A stretch of DNA of 64,000 nucleotides from NCBI RefSeq assembly GCF_007003975.1, contig NZ_VFTC01000002.1, forward strand, positions 186,001 through 250,000, given 5' to 3'. Positions 53,958 through 64,000 of the stretch are shown here, piece by piece. Position numbers and translations under genes: made by a program. Numbering within the stretch: position 1 is the stretch's first letter; each line of letters opens with the position of its first letter. The notes beneath the pieces were generated by a model. It worked only from the letters and a program-made list of their open reading frames with translations, was not told the DNA's origin and made no database searches. The DNA comes from Mesorhizobium sp. WSM4306 (GTDB taxonomy: Bacteria > Pseudomonadota > Alphaproteobacteria > Rhizobiales > Rhizobiaceae).

Positions 53958-54728
53958 CTAGGCGATATTCTGGTAGGCTTCGGCAATGGCGAGAAAATCC
54001 GCCGCCTTAAGGCTGGCGCCGCCGACGAGCGCGCCGTCGACGTTTTTGACGCCGAGCAGTTCGACCGCGTTGGACGGCTTGACCGAGCCGCCATAGAGGA
54101 TGCGGATCTTGCCGGCCACTGATGCGCCGAGCCCCTCCGACAGTTTTTCGCGGATATGCGCATGCGCTTCGGCCACGTCATCGGCGGTCGGCGTCAGGCC
54201 GGTGCCGATCGCCCATACCGGTTCGTAGGCGATGACGGTGTTGGCTGGCGTCGCGCTAGGCGGCACCGAGCCGGCGACCTGGCGCGACAAGACGTCGAGC
54301 GCGGCGCCCGCTTCGCGCTCGGCCTTGGTCTCGCCGATGCAGATGATGGCGACGAGACCGGCTCGCCATGCGGCTGACGCCTTCGCCTGGACAGTCGCAT
54401 CGTCCTCGCCGCGCTGTTCCCGGCACTCGGAGTGGCCGACGATGACGTGGCTGGCGCCGGCATCCTTTAGCATCTCGGCCGAGACACAGCCGGTGAAGGC
54501 GCCGCTTTCCTTGATGTGGCAATCCTCGCCACCGGCCCGCACCGGCGTGCGCGACAGGATTTCGGCCGCGCGCGACAGCAAGGTCGCCGGCACGCAGACC
54601 AATGCTTCGGTCTCGGCATCGAGCCCGCTCATGAAGCCGTTGCCGATCATCCTGAGCTCGTTCAGCGAGGCGCTGGTGCCGTTCATTTTCCAGTTGCCGG
54701 CAACGAGCGGTCGAATTCCTGGCGTCAT
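53958..54728 (-). CDS. tpiA: Triose-phosphate isomerase TpiA
   Basis: 256 residues. It interconverts glyceraldehyde-3-phosphate and dihydroxyacetone phosphate. VAGNWKMNG contains the catalytic Asn and Lys, IVGHSECRE the His, [13 protein letters not shown] the Glu, and [11 protein letters not shown] the phosphate loop. The ATG at 54728 gives the usual [19 protein letters not shown] 54752 is possible, with a GGGAGG 10 bases before it. Divergent from the PpiD-like gene. Confidence 0.95.
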   Translation of the reverse strand: MTPGIRPLVAGNWKMNGTSASLNELRMIGNGFMSGLDAETEALVCVPATLLSRAAEILSRTPVRAGGEDCHIKESGAFTGCVSAEMLKDAGASHVIVGHSECREQRGEDDATVQAKASAAWRAGLVAIICIGETKAEREAGAALDVLSRQVAGSVPPSATPANTVIAYEPVWAIGTGLTPTADDVAEAHAHIREKLSEGLGASVAGKIRILYGGSVKPSNAVELLGVKNVDGALVGGASLKAADFLAIAEAYQNIA

Positions 54729-54874
54729 GGGATCTGGTTCTCCGGGCGACATTGGGGTCTCGCCCTCCCTATCAAAATCAGGCCACAAAGCAATCGACAG
54801 TGAGCCGGAAGGGCGCTATTGCGCTTGTTTCAGACTCGGGCGCACACGAAAGTGCGGAAAAATCGGAAGTAGCA

Positions 54875-56770
54875 ATGCTTGGTATATTGAGAAGCGCGGC
54901 GGGGACCTGGGTCGCGAAGACCCTGCTGTTACTGCTGGTGGCAAGCTTTGCCGCCTGGGGCGTCACCACCCGCTTGGCGGGCGGCTTCATGGCCGGCCAT
55001 CACGCTGTCATCACCGCCGGCAGCACCACGGTGTCGATCACCGAATACCGCCTCGCCTACGATCGCCAGATCAACATGCTGCAGCAGCAGATCGGCCAGC
55101 GCATCAGCCGCGAGCAGGCCAAGGCCTATGGCATCGACAACCAGGTGCTTGCGCAGCTGGTGTCGGGCGCCGTCCTCGACGAACAGGCGCGCAAGATCGG
55201 ACTTGGCTTCTCCAAAGACAGGCTGGCCGAACTGACGCGCCAGGAACCTGCCTTCCAGGGCCCGAATGGCCAGTTCGACCGCCGGCTGTTCGAATCCCGG
55301 CTGCGCGAACTCGGCATGCGGCCGGAGGACTATCTGAAGAACCGGGCTCAGGTGGCGGTGCGCCAGCAGATCGTCGAGGCGGTTTCGGACGGCCTCAAGG
55401 CGCCGGACACCTTCTTCAAGGCGGTCGCGCTCTATCGCGGCGAAGATCGAACCATCGACTATTTGACCTTGCCGAAGGCGCTGGTCGAGCCGATCCAGGC
55501 ACCATCCGACAGCGTGCTTCAGGCCTATTTCGAGACCAACAAGAAAACCTACGCGGCGCCGGAATACCGCAAATTCTCCTATGTCCGGCTCGAGCCTGAA
55601 GACATCATGGATATCAGCGCCGTGACCGACCAGCAGGTCAGCGACGACTACAACAAGAACAAGGGGCGCTACACCACGCCGGAAATGCGCACCATCGAAC
55701 AGCTGGTGTTTCCGACGCTGGACGCCGCCAAGGCCGCGTCCGATTCGCTGAAGACGGGCGCCACCTTCGACAAGATCGTCACCGCGCAAGGAAAGACCCA
55801 GGCCGATACGCTGCTTGGCACGCTCTCCAAGGACAAGATCAGCGACAAGGCGGTCGCCGATGCCGCATTCGCGCTTGCCGTCAACGAAGTCAGCCCGGTC
55901 GTCCAGGGCACGTTCGGCCCGGTGCTTTTGCGCGTCACCGAGATCAAGCCGGAAGTGGTGAAGCCGCTGGCCGAAGTGTCTGACCAGATCCGCAAGGATC
56001 TGGCGCTGGGCGAAGCAAGCCGCATCCTGCTCGACGTGCACGACAATTACGAAGACACCCGCGCCGCCGGCAGCACGCTCGCCGAAGCCGCCGCCAAACT
56101 GAAGCTCAAGGACGTCACCGTCGACGCCATCGACCGTACCGGCCTCAAGCCGGACGGGACCATCATCAAGGACCTGCCGGCATCGCCTGACCTGATCAAG
56201 GCGGTGTTCGAGGCCGAGCCCAACACCGAGAATGAAGCCCTGACCACGACCAACAATGGCTTCGTGTTCTACGAGCTGACATCGATCACGCCGGCTCGCG
56301 ACCGCACGCTCGACGAGGTTCGCCAGAGGGTGGTGGCCGACTGGACGACCGAGGAAACAACCAAGCGGCTGACCGCGAAGGCAGACGAGCTCGACAAACG
56401 CCTCAAGGCCGGCACCACACTCGACGTCATTGCCGGCGAACTGAAGCTCGAAAAGCAGACCAAGCGCGGCGTGAAGCGCGAGGCCGACGACGTCGATTTC
56501 GGCAAGGACGGCGCCGCAGCGATGTTCGGCGTCGGCGAAGGCGGCACCGGCCTGATCCCCTCGCCCACCGGCGAAGGCCAGATTCTGTTCAAGGTGGCCG
56601 AAGTGTTCGAGCCGGCCGGAGCCGACGCCAGTTCGGTGCCCGACGACGCCCAGAAATCCTTCACGCAAGGCATGTCCGACGATCTGCTCGACCAGTTGGT
56701 GGCGCAATTGCAGACGCAATACGCCGTCAGCATCGACCAGGCCGCCGTTGCCCAAGCCGTAGCCCGATGA
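54875..56770 (+). CDS. PpiD-like peptidyl-prolyl isomerase/chaperone
   Basis: 631 residues from an ATG after GGAAG. A single N-terminal membrane helix ([17 protein letters not shown]) anchors a large periplasmic part. It has SurA/PpiD-type N-terminal helices ([51 protein letters not shown]) and a parvulin-like centre ([37 protein letters not shown]). It assists folding of exported proteins near the Sec translocon. Just upstream of trpD, with a gap of 13 bases. Confidence 0.9.
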   Translation: MLGILRSAAGTWVAKTLLLLLVASFAAWGVTTRLAGGFMAGHHAVITAGSTTVSITEYRLAYDRQINMLQQQIGQRISREQAKAYGIDNQVLAQLVSGAVLDEQARKIGLGFSKDRLAELTRQEPAFQGPNGQFDRRLFESRLRELGMRPEDYLKNRAQVAVRQQIVEAVSDGLKAPDTFFKAVALYRGEDRTIDYLTLPKALVEPIQAPSDSVLQAYFETNKKTYAAPEYRKFSYVRLEPEDIMDISAVTDQQVSDDYNKNKGRYTTPEMRTIEQLVFPTLDAAKAASDSLKTGATFDKIVTAQGKTQADTLLGTLSKDKISDKAVADAAFALAVNEVSPVVQGTFGPVLLRVTEIKPEVVKPLAEVSDQIRKDLALGEASRILLDVHDNYEDTRAAGSTLAEAAAKLKLKDVTVDAIDRTGLKPDGTIIKDLPASPDLIKAVFEAEPNTENEALTTTNNGFVFYELTSITPARDRTLDEVRQRVVADWTTEETTKRLTAKADELDKRLKAGTTLDVIAGELKLEKQTKRGVKREADDVDFGKDGAAAMFGVGEGGTGLIPSPTGEGQILFKVAEVFEPAGADASSVPDDAQKSFTQGMSDDLLDQLVAQLQTQYAVSIDQAAVAQAVAR

Positions 56771-56783
56771 ACGTTTTGGCCCC

Positions 56784-57794
56784 ATGAGCGCCCTGAAGAT
56801 CCATATCGCCAAGGTCGCCAGCGGGACCGCGCTTACCTTCGAGGAAGCGCGCGAAGCCTTCGACATCATCATGTCGGGCGACGCGACGCCGGGCCAGATC
56901 GGCGGCTTCCTGATGGCGCTGCGCGTACGCGGCGAGACGGTAAGCGAGATCTCCGGCGCCGTTGCCACCATGCGCGCCAAGATGCTGCGCGTCGAAGCCC
57001 CTGAAGGCGCCATCGACATCGTCGGCACCGGCGGCGACAACTCCCATTCGGTCAACATCTCGACGGCCTCGGCCTTCGTCATAGCCGGCTGCGGCGTGCC
57101 GGTAGCCAAGCATGGCAATCGTGGCCTGTCCTCGCTGACGGGCGCCGCCGATGTGCTGGTCGCCCTCGGCGTCAAGATCGATATCCCGCCGGAGACGATT
57201 GGCCGCTGCATCCATGAGGCGGGCGTCGGCTTCATGTTCGCGCCGGCGCATCATCCGGCAATGAAGCATGTCGGCCCAACGCGCGTCGAGCTCGGCACCC
57301 GCACCATCTTCAACCTGCTCGGCCCGCTCTCCAATCCAGCCGGCGTAAGCCGCCAGTTGGTCGGCGTGTTCCTGCCGGAATGGATCGTGCCGGTGGTCGA
57401 GACATTGAAGGCGCTGGGTACAGAGCATGCCTGGGTCGTCCATGGCGACGGCTATGACGAAATCACCACCACAGGTGAGACTGCCGTGGCGGAACTGGCC
57501 GGCGGCGAGATCCGCCACTTTACGCTCACCCCCGAAGCAGTCGGCTTGCAGCGCCACACCAAGGACGAGTTGCGCGGCGGAGACGCCGCCTACAACGCCC
57601 AGGCATTGCGCGACATGCTGGGCGGCGCTGCCGGCGCCTATCGCGACACGGTGCTGATGAATGCTGGCGCCGGCATGGTGGTGGCAGGCAAGGCAACAAC
57701 GCTTGCCGACGGCATGGCGGCGGCGGCACAAGCCATCGACAGCGGCCGGGCACTAGGCGTGCTCGACAGGCTGGTCGAGATTTCGAACGGATAG
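56784..57794 (+). CDS. trpD: Anthranilate phosphoribosyltransferase TrpD
   Basis: 336 residues. [21 protein letters not shown] is the PRPP-binding loop, followed by [27 protein letters not shown]. It transfers phosphoribose to anthranilate, the second step of tryptophan synthesis. trpC follows after 4 bases. Confidence 0.97.
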   Translation: MSALKIHIAKVASGTALTFEEAREAFDIIMSGDATPGQIGGFLMALRVRGETVSEISGAVATMRAKMLRVEAPEGAIDIVGTGGDNSHSVNISTASAFVIAGCGVPVAKHGNRGLSSLTGAADVLVALGVKIDIPPETIGRCIHEAGVGFMFAPAHHPAMKHVGPTRVELGTRTIFNLLGPLSNPAGVSRQLVGVFLPEWIVPVVETLKALGTEHAWVVHGDGYDEITTTGETAVAELAGGEIRHFTLTPEAVGLQRHTKDELRGGDAAYNAQALRDMLGGAAGAYRDTVLMNAGAGMVVAGKATTLADGMAAAAQAIDSGRALGVLDRLVEISNG

Positions 57795-57798
57795 GCCC

Positions 57799-58611
57799 GT
57801 GGCTGACATTCTGCGCAAGATCGAGGCCTACAAGCGCGACGAGATCGCGGCGGCAAAGGCGCTGATACCGCTGGCCGAGATCAAGGCACGGGCGAAGGAC
57901 GCCGCCGCGCCGCGCGGCTTTCTCGCGGCGCTCGAGGCGAAGCGCCGATCGGGCAACTTTGCCCTGATAGCCGAGATCAAGAAGGCGAGCCCTTCCAAAG
58001 GGTTGATCCGTGCCGATTTCGATCCACCGACGCTGGCGCAGGCCTATGAAAAAGGCGGCGCCGCCTGTCTTTCGGTGCTTACCGATGCGCCGTCCTTCCA
58101 GGGCGCGCCGGAATTTCTAACCAACGCCCGCAAGGCGGTGTCGCTGCCCGCGCTGCGCAAGGATTTCCTGTTTGACCCCTACCAGGTCTACGAGGCCCGC
58201 GCCTGGGGCGCCGACGCCATCCTGATCATCATGGCCAGCGTCGACGATGCGCTGGCGAGCGAATTGGAAGCCGCTGCTTTCGAGCTCGGCATGGATGCGC
58301 TGATCGAGGTGCATGACGAAGCCGAGACCGAGCGCGCGCTAAAGCTGTCGTCGCGGCTGATCGGCATCAACAACCGCAACCTCAGGACATTCGAGACCAG
58401 TCTCGAAACCTCGGAGCGGCTGGCGTCTATGGTGCCGGGCGACCGCTGGCTGGTCAGCGAGAGCGGTATTTTCACCCACGACGACTGCCTCAGGATGCAA
58501 AAGGCCGGCATCGAAACCTTCCTTGTCGGCGAAAGCCTGATGCGGCAAGAGGATGTCGCGGCGGCAACGCGCCTGCTTCTGACGGGCAAGACGCCGGCAG
58601 AGGCCGTCTGA
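57799..58611 (+). CDS. trpC: Indole-3-glycerol phosphate synthase TrpC
   Basis: 270 residues with GTG start. TIM barrel: [64 protein letters not shown], and [15 protein letters not shown] with catalytic residues. Closes the indole ring in tryptophan synthesis. Between trpD and moaC in a tight operon, separated from moaC by 2 bases. Confidence 0.97.
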   Translation: MADILRKIEAYKRDEIAAAKALIPLAEIKARAKDAAAPRGFLAALEAKRRSGNFALIAEIKKASPSKGLIRADFDPPTLAQAYEKGGAACLSVLTDAPSFQGAPEFLTNARKAVSLPALRKDFLFDPYQVYEARAWGADAILIIMASVDDALASELEAAAFELGMDALIEVHDEAETERALKLSSRLIGINNRNLRTFETSLETSERLASMVPGDRWLVSESGIFTHDDCLRMQKAGIETFLVGESLMRQEDVAAATRLLLTGKTPAEAV

Positions 58612-58613
58612 GG

Positions 58614-59111
58614 ATGCCAGCCGCCCTCACCCATCTCGGCGCCAAGGGCGAGGCCAATATGGTCGATGTCGGCGACAAGGAAGAGACGACGCGCACGGCT
58701 GTCGCCGAGGGCTTTGTCTCGATGCGGCCGGAAACGCTGAAAATGATCCTCGACGGCGACGCCAAGAAGGGCGACGTGCTGGGCACAGCGCGCATCGCCG
58801 GCATCATGGCGGCCAAGAAGACGCATGAGCTGATCCCGCTGTGCCATACGCTGCTGCTGACCAAGGTGTCGGTCGACATCGAGCCGGACGCGGCGCTGCC
58901 CGGCCTCAGGGTCACCGCGCTCGCCCGCGTCACCGGCAAGACCGGGGTTGAAATGGAAGCGCTGACCGCGGCCTCGGTGGCATGCCTGACCATTTACGAC
59001 ATGGCCAAGGCGGCCGATCGCGCCATGGTGATTTCCGGCATAAGGCTGGTGGAAAAGACCGGCGGCAAGAGCGGCGACTACAAGTCCGGCGACTACAAGG
59101 CGGGCGCCTGA
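58614..59111 (+). CDS. moaC: Cyclic pyranopterin monophosphate synthase MoaC
   Basis: 165 residues. [20 protein letters not shown] at the start, [17 protein letters not shown] in the middle and [41 protein letters not shown] at the end, the family signature. Converts 3',8-cyclo-GTP (the MoaA product) to cPMP. The stop overlaps the moeA start (TGATG), so translation is coupled. Confidence 0.97.
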   Translation: MPAALTHLGAKGEANMVDVGDKEETTRTAVAEGFVSMRPETLKMILDGDAKKGDVLGTARIAGIMAAKKTHELIPLCHTLLLTKVSVDIEPDAALPGLRVTALARVTGKTGVEMEALTAASVACLTIYDMAKAADRAMVISGIRLVEKTGGKSGDYKSGDYKAGA

Positions 59112-60316
59112 TGGCGCTGGTTCCGGTGACCGAGGCGCTGGAGCGCCTGCTGGAAGGCGCTGCGGCGCTGCCGGGTGAAAGCATCGCCCTGGCGGATGCG
59201 GCCGGCCGGGTGCTGGCGGAACCTGTCGTGGCGCTGCGCACCCAGCCGCCCTTCAACGCGTCCGCCATGGACGGCTATGCCGCGCGGGCGCAGGATGTGG
59301 CATCCGCCCCGGCGCGGCTTTCGGTGATCGGCATGGCGCCGGCCGGACGCGGCTTTGACGGCTCGGTCGGCAGGGCGGAGACTGTCCGCATTTTCACCGG
59401 CGCGCCGCTGCCCGAAGGTGCCGACACGATCGTCATCCAGGAGAATGTCCGCGACCTTGGAAATGGCCATATCGAGGTCACCGAGCCGACCGCGAAAGAC
59501 CGTAACATCCGCCGCCGTGGACTGGATTTCTCGCAAGGCGACCTGCTCCTGCAAAAAGGTCGCGTGCTTGATCCGGCCGCATTGTCGCTTGCGGCGTCGG
59601 CCAATCATCCGATGCTCAACGTCGTGCGCCGGCCTGTGGTCGCGATCATCGCCACCGGCGACGAATTGCTGCCGCCGGGGCGTGACCCCGGTCCGGATCA
59701 GATCATCTCTTCCAACGCTTACGGCGTTGCGGCTGCCGCGCAGTCTGTCGGCGCCAAAGCGCTTGATCTCGGCATCGCGGCAGATCGCAAGGCCGACATA
59801 GCGGCGCTGGTGCGCAAGGCTGTCGCGGCAAAAGCCGACGTCATCGTCACGCTCGGTGGCGCTTCGGTCGGCGACCACGACCTCGTGCATGACGTTCTGA
59901 CCGGCGAAGGCATGAAGCTCGATTTCTGGAAACTCGCCATGCGCCCCGGGAAGCCGCTGATGTTCGGGCGTCTCGGCGACATCCGGTGCATCGGCCTGCC
60001 CGGCAATCCGGTGGCGAGCCTGGTCTGCTCGCAGCTGTTTTTGAAGCCGCTTTTGGCGCAGCTCGGCGGCCGCGTCCATCGGCAGGATATCCGTCCGGCG
60101 CAACTTGGCGCTGCGATGCCGGCCAATGATCTGAGGCAGGACTATGTGCGCGCCGTGGTCACAGAGGAAGCCGGCGCACTGGTGGCGACGCCGTTCGGCA
60201 TCCAGGATTCCTCAATGCTGAGAATGCTGGCCGACGCCAACGGCTTGATCGTGCGCGAGCCCTTCGCTCCGGCCGCCGCCGCGGGTGCCGCCTGCAGCGT
60301 CCTGATGTTACGCTGA
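59111..60316 (+). CDS. moeA: Molybdopterin molybdenumtransferase MoeA
   Basis: 401 residues from the ATG that overlaps the moaC stop. Shows QPPFNASAMDGYAARA, IFTGAPLPEGADTIV, IIATGDELLPPG, TLGGASVGDHDLV and MRPGKPLMFG with LPGNPVAS, all typical of MoeA. It inserts molybdenum into adenylated molybdopterin. Last gene of trpD-trpC-moaC-moeA before the lexA promoter. Confidence 0.97.
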   Translation: MALVPVTEALERLLEGAAALPGESIALADAAGRVLAEPVVALRTQPPFNASAMDGYAARAQDVASAPARLSVIGMAPAGRGFDGSVGRAETVRIFTGAPLPEGADTIVIQENVRDLGNGHIEVTEPTAKDRNIRRRGLDFSQGDLLLQKGRVLDPAALSLAASANHPMLNVVRRPVVAIIATGDELLPPGRDPGPDQIISSNAYGVAAAAQSVGAKALDLGIAADRKADIAALVRKAVAAKADVIVTLGGASVGDHDLVHDVLTGEGMKLDFWKLAMRPGKPLMFGRLGDIRCIGLPGNPVASLVCSQLFLKPLLAQLGGRVHRQDIRPAQLGAAMPANDLRQDYVRAVVTEEAGALVATPFGIQDSSMLRMLADANGLIVREPFAPAAAAGAACSVLMLR

Positions 60317-60356
60317 ACAAAACGTCAACACATTCATTAAACTTTAAAAGGTTGCG

Positions 60357-60371
60357 GAACACAACTGGAAC
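60357..60371. promoter_or_regulatory. SOS (LexA) box GAAC-N7-GAAC
   Basis: GAACACAACTGGAAC matches the alphaproteobacterial LexA site GAAC/GTTC-N7-GAAC/GTTC at every fixed base. It lies 63 bases before the lexA start, in the lexA promoter. A second GTTC-N7-GTTT at 60383-60397 is one mismatch away. Autoregulation of lexA is the known use of this site. Confidence 0.85.
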
Positions 60372-60433
60372 AGATAGTGTTTGTTCTGGGTTTGTTTTTT
60401 CTGATTCTGGTTTCGGAACCCGTGGGGGCCGCG

Positions 60434-61179
60434 ATGCTGACGCGCAAACAACATGAACTTCTGATGTTCATCCATGAACGCCTGAAGGAGAGCGGAATCC
60501 CGCCGTCTTTCGACGAGATGAAGGAGGCGCTCGACCTTGCTTCGAAGTCCGGTATCCACCGACTGATCACGGCGCTGGAGGAGCGCGGTTTCATTCGCCG
60601 GCTGCCGAACCGAGCGCGCGCACTGGAAGTGCTGCGGCTGCCCGACTCGATCGCACCCGGCCTCAATGCGGCAAAGAAGTTCTCGCCGAGCGTCATCCAG
60701 GGCAGTCTCGGTCAAGGTGGTCAGGGGCAAGGCGGTCTCGGCCGCCAGATCAAGCCGGCCTCCTCGTCTCGTTCGATGTCGGCCGGCAATGACGACGCCG
60801 TTTCCGCCGTGTCGATCCCGGTGATGGGACGCATCGCCGCCGGCGTGCCGATCGACGCCATCCAGCACCAGACGCATTCGATCTCGGTGCCCCCGGACAT
60901 GATCATGGGCGGCGAACACTACGCGCTCGAGGTCAAGGGTGACTCGATGATCGAGGCTGGCATCTTCGACGGCGACACGGTCATCATCCGCAATGCCGAC
61001 ACGGCGAGCCCCGGTGAGATCGTGGTGGCGCTGGTTGACGAGGAGGAAGCGACGCTGAAACGCTTCCGCCGCAAGGGTGCGTCGATCGCGCTTGAAGCCG
61101 CCAACCCGGCCTACGAGACCCGCATTTTTGGGCCGGACCGGGTCAAGGTACAGGGCAAGCTTGTCGGATTGATCCGGCG

Positions 61180-61186
<7 letters not shown>
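60434..61186 (+). CDS. lexA: SOS repressor LexA
   Basis: 250 residues from ATG 60434. The N-terminal winged HTH begins [45 protein letters not shown] Gly/Ser-rich linker follows. The C-terminal peptidase has the Ala-Gly cleavage site in [11 protein letters not shown], the nucleophile Ser in [15 protein letters not shown] and the Lys in EATLKRF. It represses the DNA damage response and cleaves itself when bound to RecA. It overlaps the end of the convergent comEC gene by 7 bases. Confidence 0.97.

Positions 61187-64000
<2,814 letters not shown>

Noticed and set aside
54929..57235. A 768-residue open frame antisense to the PpiD-like and trpD genes
   Set aside because: Shadow of strong coding sequence in a high-G+C genome; no family match and no ribosome binding site.

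Overview
The window reads as chromosomal DNA of an alphaproteobacterium of the order Hyphomicrobiales, most likely a Mesorhizobium or close relative. The reasons are high G+C with strong G/C third-position bias, a GAAC-N7-GAAC SOS box in front of lexA, the gene order pyrG / secG / tpiA / ppiD-like / trpD-trpC-moaC-moeA-lexA / comEC / gltX, and families common in rhizobia (DUF982, class III cyclase with TPR tail, TIGR02281 aspartic protease). This is inference from gene content; no rRNA, tRNA, CRISPR array or intact insertion sequence was seen.

Layout. 1-5.3 kb is an accessory locus: a 5'-truncated protein with a DNA/RNA non-specific (NUC) endonuclease domain, an unrecognised 327-residue protein, a small secreted Cys-containing protein, and a fusion of a trypsin-like protease to a NUC nuclease. 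5.8-12.8 kb carries a Crp-type regulator, a 1441-residue fusion of a cytochrome P450, membrane segments and a DyP-type peroxidase, and a class III adenylate cyclase with TPRs. Two perfect TGTGA-N6-TCACA palindromes lie in front of the protease-nuclease and P450-DyP genes, so these genes may form one cAMP/Crp circuit. 13-21.4 kb holds small secreted and membrane proteins, a YcbB-like L,D-transpeptidase, a TetR/SDR divergent pair, a rhodanese, a MarR/hydrolase divergent pair with twin operators, a PPOX protein and a DUF971 protein. 21.6-25.8 kb has moaA, two secreted proteins, an EamA transporter and mobA-mobB.

26-28.5 kb is a polar amino-acid ABC importer (binding protein and two permeases, no ATPase gene beside it). 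28.6-38.7 kb is a mix of housekeeping and repair genes (dehydrogenase, AlkD-like, GNAT, Lrp, Fe-S uracil-DNA glycosylase, GST, membrane-anchored SNase, histidine kinase, cobT, aspartic protease, dusA). 38.7-41.4 kb is a sparse, more A/T-rich patch with orphan genes and decayed sequence. 41.9-47.9 kb is a four-gene carbohydrate operon: glycosyltransferase, amylo-alpha-1,6-glucosidase, otsA with an extra N-terminal membrane anchor, and otsB. 48-49.5 kb is an NCS1 permease.

49.6-64 kb is the conserved core: DUF1697, pyrG, a second L,D-transpeptidase, secG with a long Ala/Pro/Thr tail, tpiA, a PpiD-like chaperone, trpD-trpC-moaC-moeA, lexA, comEC and the start of gltX. Molybdenum cofactor synthesis is split between moaA / mobA-mobB at 21-26 kb and moaC-moeA at 58-60 kb.
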